Positions 35,997 through 47,439 of a stretch of DNA of 64,000 nt are shown piece by piece. Both the position numbers and the translations under genes were made by a program. Each line of letters opens with the position of its first letter. The stretch's first letter is position 1. The DNA comes from Choanephora cucurbitarum (lineage: Eukaryota; Mucoromycota; Mucoromycetes; Mucorales; Choanephoraceae): NCBI GenBank assembly GCA_025331435.1, contig JAIWNI010000020.1:186001-250000 (forward strand), given 5' to 3'. A model generated the notes under the pieces. It worked only from the letters and a program-made list of their open reading frames with translations, was not told the origin of the DNA and did no database searches.

Positions 35997-37684
35997 ATGG
36001 ATTCTCGAGAATTAAATTTACCACCATACATGGTGTATTGTGGTATCATTGCTGGTATAGGTGCCTTCTCTAACGGTTGGACTATTGGTTCTACCAATGT
36101 GCCGGGTGAAGTCACACACAACTGTCCTACAGGCGATGCACACATTCAAAGCCCTGCTTTTCCTGATTGTTTGCCAATGTCTACAAGGTAAAAAGAAAAG
36201 CAGATCAATATCACGATACAAATGAATGAGATGAGCTAAAACTTTTTTTCAATAGTCTTTGGGGTTTCGCAGTCTCATCTTTCTGTCTTGGTGGTTTAGT
36301 TGGTAGTCTTGTGGGTGGTCACATCCAAACAAGATTGGGTCGTAGAATGACTATTGTCGTAAACAACGCTGGTTTTATTCTTGGTGGTATCTTGATCGGT
36401 TGTTCTGTACATATATCCATGTTTATCATTGGTCGTATTCTCTGTGGTTTGTCTTGTGGTCTTGGTTCACTTGTTATTCCCACATACCTTGGTGAAATTT
36501 CCACACGTAAAGGCAGAGGTCTCATTGGTTTCTTTAACCAGTAAGTTATTATCCTGCCTTACATGTTCGACAGATGGACTTATACATTTTATCTTAGATT
36601 CTTTGTTGTTACTGGTATCTTATTGTCTTCTATCATTGGTTTGCCTACAGCTAATGTTCCCTTGTGGAGATTAAACTATGCTATTGTTGCTATTCCTGCC
36701 ATCTTCCAAGTCTTCATGATGTTTACTTGTGTAGAATCACCTCGTTATTTGATCTCTATCGGCCGTGTTGAAGATGCATTGATTGCTCTTCAAAAATTGC
36801 GTGGTTCTGCTGATGTTTCAGAAGAATACTTTGACATTGTTGCCGGTCAATTCGGTAAAAAGAAGGCCATCCGTCTCTTGAAAGAAAACTCTCACGAAAA
36901 GCACCTTGTTAAGCCTGAAGAAGAAGACGAAGGATTTGACAACACTGATCACCTTGAAAACCACAACTCCAATGCTGCTGCCATGGCTGCAGGTGAAGAA
37001 CGTAAAGTAGGCGACCTTGAGGCAGATGATGAAGACGAAAGACGTCCTCCTATGAATGTTATCGAAATCTTCACTGACCCCGTTATCCGTAAGATCAGTT
37101 TGATTGTTCTCTTCCACCACGCTATTCAACAATTGTCTGGTATGAACGCTGTCATGTATTACTCCACCAGTATTTTCCGTCAAGCCGTCGATGAACAACA
37201 AGCTCAATACATGGCTATCTACACTACTCTTGTCAACTTTGGTATGTCCATCATTGCCATGTTCTTCATCGATAGAGCTGGTCGTCGTGTCTTGTTAATT
37301 GCAGCTGAAACCGGTACTTTTATCTTCTCTGTCTTGCTTGTCATTGGTTATCGATACTCTATTCCCAATCTCTTGGTTGCTTCTGTCTTCTTGTATGTTG
37401 CCAGTTTCGCCATCGGTATCGGTCCAATTCCCTGGATGATTACTTCTGAATTGACTCCTATCTATGCCTCTTCCAGTGTTGGTGCCGTAGCTACAGCTGT
37501 CAACTGGGCCATGAACTTCTTGATTGGTTTAGTTTTCCCTATTATTTTTTCTGCAATTCAAGGCTGGTCTTTCCTTATTTTCGCTATCATCTGTCTTATC
37601 TCTGCCCTCACCACCTTCTTCTTCTTGCCTGAAACTAAGAACAGACCTATTGAAGAAATTGTTGCTAGTTTCACCAAGAAATAA
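35997..37684 (+). CDS. MFS sugar porter (hexose transporter family)
   Basis: Exons 35997-36187, 36256-36540, 36598-37684 (520 aa). Twelve-helix layout with sugar-porter signatures: GRILCGLSCGLGSLVIPTYL then GEIS after TM4, TRLGRR between TM2 and TM3, ESPRYLISIGR at the start of the central loop, QQLSGMNAVMYYSTSIF in TM7, DRAGRR, and PETKNRPIEEI at the C-terminus. The third-exon acceptor at 36597 was chosen because it restores FFNQFFVVTGILLS. The central cytosolic loop is long and acidic (EEEDEGFDN, EADDEDERR), a plausible site for regulation. Codon use is noticeably more C-ending than in neighbours, suggesting strong expression. Substrate (glucose, fructose or other) cannot be assigned. Confidence 0.93.
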
Positions 37685-39789
37685 GTTAAACTATTTTTTT
37701 TCATGTAATCTTTGTGTTTCATTATAATTCCTTTTTTTTTGCTACAAAAAAAAGTTGTACATATATTTCTTTTTTCATTAATAAACATTAAACATGTAAT
37801 TCAACATTCAGTGTAACCCTCTTTTTGATTTTGGGAAATCTCTCAGCATACAGTAAACACAGCATACAGTAAACAATGAAGTCGATTTTAACATGTATAA
37901 TTGGATCGGATACTTGGAAATTCCGAAACAAACAAAGAAAAAGCAAGCAGCAATTTCCTGGTTTTGTGACCCAACCGGAAAGAGAGGAACAGAGTTCGTT
38001 TAACTTGTACTAGAAAAAAAAGTTTAATTCCATGATACTGCAATTCTAGTTGAAATATCAAGTTACATAGTACTGTAAGAAGCAACTCTAGTTTGTTATT
38101 AATCTGAAACCTCTTTACGTATGTGCTTGAATATCCATACACAATTCTTTTCAAGTTAACACTATGTAGCACAAGGAAGCAAGGAAGATCAATTTGAGAC
38201 ATTGTCATCATCATAGCATGACGTATTGTCTTCTATTTGTTCGATGAACCCAAATACTAACCAATCAAAAAAAACAAAGAAAGATAAATCAGACTGAAAC
38301 CCAGTTAAACACGACTATTGAAATCCATTACCATAGCTTACTTTGTACTGATCTTTTTCTTTCTAGGAAACAATGGTGTAGTACAGAATTACCTCTCTTT
38401 CGAATCACAGAATCTATATATCATTGACATTCGGGTATTTGGAAAAGTCTAATTGAGCCAAGAGTGAATTGGTCTTCAATTGACGTATAGGCTATAAGAA
38501 AAACCAAACGATATAAGGTTGTGTGTTTATACTAGTTGGTATCATATAGCCAATATCAGCCCATACTGGCACTTCAAATCGCAATAAAGGTTAATTGTTC
38601 AAGGCCAATGCGAGGAAATGATGCAGCAAAGAGAGCTCAATTAGACACATTTAGGTACAAACAAATATGGAATTAGGAAATTATACATTTAATCAAAGGG
38701 TATCGATAAAGATAAAGAGAAAGTCCAGAATAACTAGTTGGTATTCAAAACAATTCACAGTAAGCAGAAACCTCACAATTCATAAGAAGCCTCCGAAAGA
38801 CGAGCCGAGATATCGATACATAGCTAAAATCGAATGAAAAAAAAATAAGCGTCATAGCTTCAATAGAATTAGGATTTAACGCACGTTAGCTAACTAAATC
38901 AATGATGAGTTAATTCACACAACTCTCTCATATGCATTATTGTTCTTCTCAACGGTTTCCATTAACATGCTAGTGAAGTTTTGAGCTATTTAAGTATAAC
39001 ACCTTTGAGAACACATTTCATAAGCTTGATGTATTTGTTGGGTAAGTGTAACTTTATGAAAGCCAAAAAAAACTGACTATTATGCGTAAACTTCATCATA
39101 GCATCTAGCTCCAAACTAGGTATTGATGTGGAACAAAGCGATCATGTTCTTTTTATTCTTTACTTGATCATGTGTACAATTGATTTTACTTGTTGAGAAA
39201 GTTGTAAATATTTTCCTGAAATCTGAGAAGATTTACTACTTTAGCCAAGGTTTCCAGATACTGCTTCTATTACGATCGACTTATAACGCAAAGAAACAAT
39301 AAAACTTCCCAAGAACAGAAGGCAATGTCAAGACCATGTAATGTACATTCAAGCCCCCCAAAAAGCTCGTCCAACTAGAGAAAAGAAGCTGAGCGTTTAG
39401 AAGAAAGTCCTTTGAACTGCCATAGTGAACAGTGAAGCCTGCTCAATTGCTTTAAAGAGAGGGAAACTCATCTTTGCATTATCCGAATCAATTATCGTTC
39501 TAAGTATGTTTGTCCTTACACTGATGAATACACGTGATACACAAGAATAAAGTATAACTAGAAAGTGCCAAATGGGAAATGGACCAAACATGTTACTCTT
39601 TGTATAACGACCTGCTAAAAAAAGATCAGTTTTAATTCTCTAATAGGGCGCTAAACAAGTAATCATTGCATTTACAACTCTTTTTTTTCGTAACAAAACG
39701 GTATGAACAAAGCAACTCACTGATGAGCAAAGACGTCAAATTTGTCTATTGAACTTGACTTACTTTTCTTCAACTAATATATATCTAGT
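37685..39789. other. Gene-poor region with a short tandem repeat
   Basis: A 16-bp unit, AGCATACAGTAAACAC, is repeated directly at 37845-37860 and 37861-37875. Otherwise AT-rich DNA without a supported gene. Confidence 0.5.
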
Positions 39790-40440
39790 CACTTTCATAT
39801 GAACAGAAGCAGTGTATGTACTGTCCTCAGAAAAGAAAGAGGTTTTACGTATCGGGCTTCAGGTTTAGGAAGGATTACCAAGCTTATTCCTAGGATACTC
39901 AAAAGCATTCATAGAGAGATACTGACATACACGCATATGACTCTCACTGAAACAGCAACCACCATTCCAGAAAGGTTGCATGAATACACCATCAGAAGGC
40001 TATTCGTTAATTGCACTACAGTCAATGTGTTTTAGCTAAGACACCAATTCTGTCTTAAATGCACAGACACTTTAGCCTTTCTTTTGACCGAACATGCACA
40101 AAATTTTCAATTGACGATTGGAAAAAAATCGCTTTTGCAAATGAAGGTTTTTCCAAAAATGGAAATACTTTTGCTCTTATTTTTGTTTGGGCTATATCAT
40201 CTGAAGAGTGCTTAGCTATACATCTTCCATTGTTTGGGAGAAGAAGAGTGAGTATTATGGTATGTGAATTCCATTTGTCATGGTAAAAAGAACTACTGAG
40301 TCGAGGTGTTGGATTAGCCTGTTCAGTCGCCTGATTTGAATCCCATTGAAATTTACGAAGGATAATAAAGAAGCAATTGCAAGAAGAGAGCAAAAGATCG
40401 AGTAACCAAATTCATTTGCACAATTGTTATGATATTGCAT
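39790..40440 (+). pseudogene. Decayed Tc1-like transposase (relic 4), first catalytic Asp lost
   Basis: Plus strand, successive frames: GLGRITKLIPRILKSIHREI and TYTHMTLTETATTI then TIRRLF (Tc1 N-terminal DNA-binding region, normally GRPRKLTPRD). Next come SIDDWKKIAFANEGFSKNG and RRVSIMVCEFHLSW (normally DWKKVIFSDES, then SVMVWG). Finally VLD, a stop, PVQSPDLNPIEIYEG. The SDE catalytic block reads ANE, so the first Asp is Asn. Stops and shifts show it is dead. Confidence 0.75.
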
Positions 40441-40754
40441 AGAAAGCTTGAGATGAGTTGGCACCTTAGTTTTAAAGTCGTTTTATATAAGAAGGAATAT
40501 AAACATATGTAGCTGGCAAGACTGTCATGTCCGGGGAGGAGAGAAGATTATTCGTTTTTTTTTGTAGGTCACTTGTACATCACAGTGCAAAATGAAGCAT
40601 GTCAAAATAGAGTTTGAGTCCTATAGTATCCACTTCTACATTGTGGCAAGAAAGCAACTGAAATGACTCATCAGCAGCAGAGCATATTTCTTGTTTAATG
40701 ATCAGCATGATCAGGCAATTGATGGTATCCAGTTGTTTCCAAGTCATTTCACGC

Positions 40755-40893
40755 TGATAAAAATTTAGGGAAGCGAACGATATCAGCATTCCCATTTCAC
40801 ATTTCTGGATGTGTTAATTTAGTCTTTAGAACTCTATTTTGGCTATGCGAAATGGGAATGTTGATATCGTTCGCTTCCCTAATTTTTTTATCA
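40755..40893. repeat. Long inverted repeat, 45-bp arms
   Basis: The left arm 40755-40799 and right arm 40848-40893 are near-perfect reverse complements (few mismatches by eye) around a 48-bp spacer. When each arm is read from its outer end inward (plus strand for the left arm, minus strand for the right) both spell nearly the same peptide (REANDI then S/N, IPISH). The arms may therefore be an inverted duplication of a former coding piece, or the ends of a small MITE. Confidence 0.75.
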
Positions 40894-41365
40894 ATGACAG
40901 CAAATCTTTTTTGTGCAGTTTTGTAACCCTTCATCAATATGCTGAGATTTGGCTTTATTCATCAATCCATTTTTTTTATTCAAAATGTTGATAGCCCTTA
41001 CTCTTAACACACACACTCTCTCCAAGTAGGTTGTTTTTGAATGTGTTGCCCACTTCTTCAACGGATCTTGGCTTTGAATCGATATCGATAGTTTTCTGAA
41101 ACATAGCCAAAAATGACATGTCATAAAAGTGCAAAGAATCGAATGTCTAGTTTAAATGACTTGCAATTGAATGTAAGTTAGTGTTTGACAGGATTCTTTA
41201 GTCATTTGAAAGGTAGACTTGGGGTTGACAATTCAACTGGGGAGTTTCTTTTGTAAGTAGTACCCGACAATCGAAAACCATTTGTTGCGGAGTCCAGCCA
41301 ATTGAATTGTGCACATAGTAACAATTTTCTTTCAGATATTGATGCTAAATATATCTATCGTAGAT

Positions 41366-41383
41366 CGATAAGAGCTCTTATCG
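41366..41383. repeat. Perfect 18-bp palindrome
   Basis: CGATAAGAGCTCTTATCG is self-complementary over all 18 bases. No gene is nearby and the role is unknown. Confidence 0.7.
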
Positions 41384-43465
41384 TAAAGAATATTAATGAA
41401 AGAAAGTTCTAGTATTGTACTTTTTTTTTAGGAAGCAACAGAGTGCAGAAAGGGAACAGGTATCAATTCTTATTGTTTGTTACATAAAGATGTCTGTGGT
41501 TTTCTTCCATAACATATTTGTCAAATACCTAAATGTAAGCATGCGATGCTTGTATCACTTTAACTATCACTCGCAACCAGCGTGACATTTAAAGATACTA
41601 TAAATAAAGTATGGAGGCTTTTCCGTTCACCCTTTCATCTAAAATAACAATGGTTGCTAACCTGAGGTCGTCTATATATGGTAGCAGCCTGCTGAACTTA
41701 TCATTTCAACTATAGGGCAACAGATCGATTCCCGTCTCTATATCTTACATAGAAGCAATAGCTGACTCTCGTGCAAGTAAAGACATGTGCGATCATGTAT
41801 GACTGATATAGTCTATTCCTTAAGAAACAAGTTCGACAGCACAAAGTATGAACTATTTAAGAAATTCGTGTATTGGTGCGGCGTTTTTTAAATAAAATTA
41901 AAATTAAAAGATCAGCATGATGAATGCTCTAGCCTGTAATGGTCATTGACCCAATGTGTTGAGTTCAAGTACTAAGATGAAAGAAGGGTATATTGCTTTG
42001 GGCTGAAAGAAGCAAGAGCACATTAAACTTCATTGGAAGATTCAAATGCAATTATTTGTAATTTTGACCAAAAGATGCTATATCCAACCATCGAGCTTAA
42101 AGCAGTATTGCTTATTGCATGAACAGTCAATGCTTCTTCTAGACCCTAAGTAAATCAGCCAAAAAGAAAAGTCTGTTGCAGCAGTGATACTCTGAACTTC
42201 TGGAATAATATGAGGGTGATTGTCTTACCAAGAATACATAGCTTTAGTAATGGTCATGGGTTGAAAGTGGGAAAACTAAAAAAAGGGATAATAACTACAA
42301 ACCATGCTTATGGTAACTAGAATTGTTGAATATCAGGTGTTGAGATTGAGTCCAAGCACATTTCCTTATAGTATCTATATACTATGTGAAGTATGTTGCT
42401 TTTAGAGGAATGAACCATAGATGACTTATACAACATAAGCAATCAAAATAACGATATACCTTCTAAACATATGTCAGAGTGAATAAGGAAATTGATATGT
42501 TTCAGATATATTATATTGGTTGTTAAATCTGTTAAAACAACAGAACACAGACTTCCCTTTTTTGGCCATATCTTGTATTCAATTGGGATGGCCCCTGCTT
42601 TTTTTTTCCCTGTTGAGCTTGAGAAGTGTCTCATCATAAACTATCAGGGCACTAATTCTATGTTGCTCTACCAAATAGAAACGAGTGATACAAGCGATTT
42701 TTGATCTTTATTTCGGCTACCTTTTACCTGGCTGCCAGTAGTATTCTTTAGCAAAGGAAGTTAGAGTATATAAGGGTTACTGGCTGTGCAACAGGACATA
42801 AAAGAGCTCCCCCTAATAAAGTAAGTCAGCTCATGAGACTGTTAAATAAAGTTGTGCCAACAAGCCAATGAATATTGCAGAGCACTTTATATAAGACTAC
42901 ACATAGATATAGAATTGTATATCTTCTAATGCTTATTATGAAGTCAAAGAAACAGGACTGAAATATTTCTTGGTTGAGGAGAAGCCCAGGCAAAAGAAAA
43001 AGAAGAGAAAGAGAGATAAAAAGGGGAGAGGAACCTTTGAGATAGTTTAGTATGATTTTTTTTAGAGTTCTTTAATAGACAAGGTCTTCTAAAGCTCAAG
43101 ACTTCATTGAACAAATAGACAACACATAAAAAAAGAAGTTATCCCTAAGAAAAAAAAAGACACAAAGAATCTTAGTATTGATCTATTACACAATTAGTAT
43201 CATGTATACACCTTATTCTGTTTTTAAGCTTTTTTTCCTTTGTTATAAAAAGAAGGTACAATAGTGAATTTAAAAGGCAGTCATTTTTAAATGTCAGTAA
43301 GGTTTTTTATATCCTTTGGGAAAAAAAACGCCCCTTCCAAAGTTCCTTTAAGAGTCAAATCATCCTCTTTCCTTTTTTTGGCTTTTTCATTTTTTTCTTC
43401 TTTTTTTACTCATTTCTTTCTCTCGACTACAAAAGAGAAAGAACCATCACAATCATTTAATAACT

Positions 43466-45445
43466 ATGACAATACCCTCTTCAAGCCACATTGATTATCA
43501 ATTACAGACTATGGAAAAAATGCATATACATGATACGTTCGAAAACCACACCTACCAACTAATGAATGCCAAAGAAAAATTGATTTATTTGGCACATCAA
43601 GTGCCCCATGAAGATCTGAAGCAGCAAATTCATTCTGAAATTAAAAGACTCGTATCTGACTACGAACAAATCATTTCTTCCCTTCAACAACGATCTAGCA
43701 TTCTAGAACATGAATATAACAGCTTGATGAAGAACGAAGAGAACCATCAGCGAAAATACGAAAAAGCTGTCCGAGAAATCCAATTTTTTAAGAAAAAATT
43801 TGACAAAGCAAATGAACTAAACAAACAATATGCAGCTATGCAAGGAACCCTATCACCTACTGGAAGAGCCCGTAGTCCTTCTATTGACGCAGGCCATGCA
43901 CTTTCTTCAGATAATTTCAGCAGATCTGCTTATGGTCTTCCCTTAAGCCCCCCTCCTTCTTCGAGTCTACTCGAGTCAGCTACCAGTCCTATCCATCAAC
44001 AATATAATTCTCTTCCTCCACCGAACACACCATTACCAACACCCAGCTTGCCTCACTCAGCACCCATTTCTCCATTAGCAACGCCCAATTCACCACTACC
44101 ACCGCCACCACCCACCTCGCCATTACCATCTATCTCAGACATCAAAACTCGTCACCTATCGAGATCTTCTTCTTCCTCAACAAACTCTTCAAGTGCATCT
44201 ATTTACTGGCAAGGTGCGCCTTCTGAACTACCGCCTATACCACGCATGCACCAAAGCATAGCAAGCGCTAGCAATACAATCAGCTCGACTAATACTTCAT
44301 TTGTTGAGACAGAGAGTAAGATAAATACACGCTCACAAAGACAAGGATCATGGCAATCCTTTGCTACTGCATCCTCAAGTAGTTCAGGAGCAAGCGCGAG
44401 TCGAGGCAGTACAGATCCAGTCATTCTACAAAGAAGGGTAGATCCTGTCTCTTTTGGTGGCTCTGATGCACTTTGGGATACAATTGTCAACAACAGGGCA
44501 CAAGATACTACAATCGAGAAAATGATAAGGTTTCTAATTCTATAAAGAAAATTACTTATCACATAAACTCTAAATCTTCTAACCTTTCAGTTACTAAATT
44601 AGCAATTTCTTAAGGCGTGGTGGATCGCCCAATACTGCCAAGCAATCGCCCAGCAACAAGATGGTTAAATATGGTTTTGGTATGTTGCATGCAATGATAT
44701 CTATCAAAGCTATTGCCTCTATGGGTGTACTGCTACAACATGGTGCTAATCCTAATGCTATGTCTCTCAGTCAAGTTGAAGAAGACAAGGTTACACCTGC
44801 TTATCTTGCAGCAAGCATAGGCTGGCTGGCCGGTCTACAAGCCTTGGTAGAAGCAGGGGCTGACCTAACACAAGCTCGCGGTGCTGGATTAAAGAATAAG
44901 ACAGCACTTCATGTAGCAGCTGAAAACTGTCATACTACTGTAGTCGAATATATTGTATCACAGATACCATCTCAATTCTATTCACAAGTGGACAGCATAG
45001 GTAAAAAGTAACACTGGATTCAAATGACTATGTGAGTTCTAAAAAAGAAAGTATCTTAGGTGCCAGTGCTCTTCATTACGCCGCCTTCTCTGGTCATGCC
45101 GATCTTGTGTCTTATTTAATTAAGACATGTCAGCTTCAAGCAAATCAAGCTGACCAACACGGAGAAACACCTCTGCATTGGGCTACTCGTCAAGGACACT
45201 TGGAAGTGGCTTCCTTGTTGGTAGAACGCTGTGGTTGCGACTTCAATGCGTATGTACCACGAAAGCTAGGTACGCCTTATGATGTAGCTAAAGCACATGG
45301 CCATAAACGACTTGTCGAATACTTCAAAAAGCTCGGGGCCTTAAGCGCTAAGAAAATGGACAAGAAGAGAGAAGACATGGGTGATCCACCTGCATCAGGG
45401 CAACTAGAACTTGCATTAACCAAGAACGGCCTTTTTGATTTCTAA
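43466..45445 (+). CDS. Coiled-coil and ankyrin-repeat protein, 615 aa
   Basis: Exons 43466-44529, 44603-45000, 45060-45445. Residues 1-130 are helical and charged (KEKLIYLAHQVPHEDLKQQI; REIQFFKKKFDKANELNKQ), probably a coiled coil. Residues about 130-330 are Ser/Pro-rich and disordered with polyPro runs (LPPPPPTSPLP). From about 355 onward ankyrin repeats appear: GVLLQHGANPNAM, VTPAYLAASIGWLAGLQALV, KTALHVAAENCHTTVVEYI, GASALHYAAFSGHADLVSYL, GETPLHWATRQGHLEVASLL, and GTPYDVAKAHGHKRLVEYF. Likely a cytosolic scaffold. No catalytic domain is seen. The acceptor at 44602 was preferred because the earlier AG (44590) leads to a stop in every frame tested. Confidence 0.88.
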
Positions 45446-47439
45446 TTTTATATCCAAAAGTAACAACAGCAATAAAAAAAAAGAACTTCTCGGGCAGCAA
45501 TTAACTGATCTAAACTAATCCAATCAGAGATGAAGATGCATATTGGCGTCAAGAAAATCTAAACCTAAAAAAAAGATCTCAAATGAATCTGGTTGTTTGC
45601 TTCTATTTTTGTATAAAGAGAAAGATAGATTCTTGCCTTGAATGGATGCTGGAACACGTATTGACTTTTCCATCTCTTTGTATATGCAAACAGCCATTGG
45701 GGTATTTGCATTGAATGGAGTATCTCACACTACCCATTTGATTCACACAGCATACGGATTTGAACTGCGCGTGTGATTATTGTTCTATTAGCTAATAAGT
45801 ATTACAAGATCAATAAGCTTCTGGTTGTTATGATGAAAGTTGTGAGGGGGAAAAAGTCTTTCCGATCACGATTGAGACCATTGTAGATCCAAACATATCA
45901 AATCTCAAGCTGCATTTGATACTAGGCTGTATATCCTGTTTTCTCTAGGCAAACTAATCCCAGGCAAATAAACTCTATTTTGACAATATGCACTTGGAGC
46001 AACATACCTTGATGCATGACACAATTCGTGTTTTTAGCGAAGAGTATAGTAAGATACATCAAAAATTGCATGTTGGAGCCTATCCATAGGCGACGAAAGA
46101 TTTTCTTCTTTAAACAAGCTTTGCTTCATCAGCAAACATAGTGCATCATTCTTATACTTGGTTGTACTTGGGAGAGAGCTAAAGTAGTTCAGCCATACTT
46201 TCGTGTGGGAACGAATATGGCAAGAATGGAAAATTAGTGTTGACTACGACTCTATGACAAATAGTATTATGAGCTGTCGCTCATATTCATCTTCTGTTGC
46301 AAAATTCTGTACAAATCGCCATTGTTACAACAACAAAAAAGTAGAAGAACCATTCAGAATCATGGCGCTTTTTTTTTAACTTTTATTTCCTCACCAAACA
46401 ACAAAGGTAGTTCAAGTAAGATATTATGCGTATGCCTGAATTACCATGTGAATGCACTTTCACCATTCTAAAGTGTTCTGAATATGCTGTCTCTAGTGTT
46501 GTACAGCTTGAGTCTACTTGTATGAATATTCCATTGTAAGTTTCTCTTTTTTACCTTACTTTTTGAGTCATTCTAATCATGCTTGAGATTCATGCTACTA
46601 TGTTTCACTTTTTGAGTTCATTCTATGTCTTGTGTCCAAAGAAAAGATTGCTTATGTCTTTTTCCAATAAGAATAGAGCTTTCAAATAGTCTTGTCTCAA
46701 TTCCATTTTGATCTATGGTCAGTTCACCATTCACGTGCAAATCTATAGTTCATTGTACCATCTCGAATATTCCATTTTTATCCTCATCTCCTTTTCTTGA
46801 TTAAGGGTACTTGCAAATCCTCGGGAAAATTAACTCCTTTTTTTGCCATTGTTCTGATGTCTTTGCATTTCTTAAACTCGGTGACTGTTGATCGCATGCT
46901 AGAATCGTAAGCCCATTCGCACACTGATTTTGTTCGTGACCTAGTTCCTTTCTCTCTCTCTTTATCTCGCAATGTCGTAGGCCCTTCTTTTAGCGAATCC
47001 TACAAATCTCAGGCACATATCTTGCTAAAATCAGTAAAAGACAAACCATTCATATTGTATGGGATTCAATCAGAACAACACTTAATGTGCAAGAATCATA
47101 TAAACAAACAAATAACAAGAAAGTGTGGCTCAGAAGATGAAGGCTACATACTTGACTCTGGGTAAACCTTGTTATTGTGTCAGGAACAACCCCCAATTAA
47201 TTTCAGCAAAGTGAAATTTATTAACAGCGGATATTTAACTTCTAGCAAGTTACAATATTTATCGTTCTTACTGAATCAGATAGATGTGTTACCAAAACAG
47301 GTCTTCAGGATGACAATAAATGTTGGCCTGTTTCACATAACAAGTCGTTTTCTCTTTTTTTTGCGTACATTAAAATAAATTCCTTTTCTTTTTCTTTTCT
47401 TTCTCTTCTTCTTTCTTTTTCATTAGACCTTAAATAAAC
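45446..47439. other. Intergenic (about 2 kb)
   Basis: 3' flank of the ankyrin gene and T/C-rich leader of the KA1 kinase. Short frames near 46.0-46.3 kb and 46.8-46.97 kb show no family match. Confidence 0.5.

Larger units (their letters stand above)
40441..43465. other. Gene-poor region with two palindromes
   Basis: Contains the long inverted repeat at 40755-40893 and an 18-bp perfect palindrome at 41366-41383. The last 200 bp are the T/C-rich leader of the ankyrin gene. No gene is supported. Confidence 0.5.

Noticed and set aside
41651..41745. tRNA-like A-box/B-box spacing
   Set aside because: The T-arm stem does not pair and no acceptor stem forms. Not a tRNA.
46000..46350. Possible transposase remnant on the minus strand
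   Set aside because: Short ADEA-like piece only. No second motif in the right order, so not supported.
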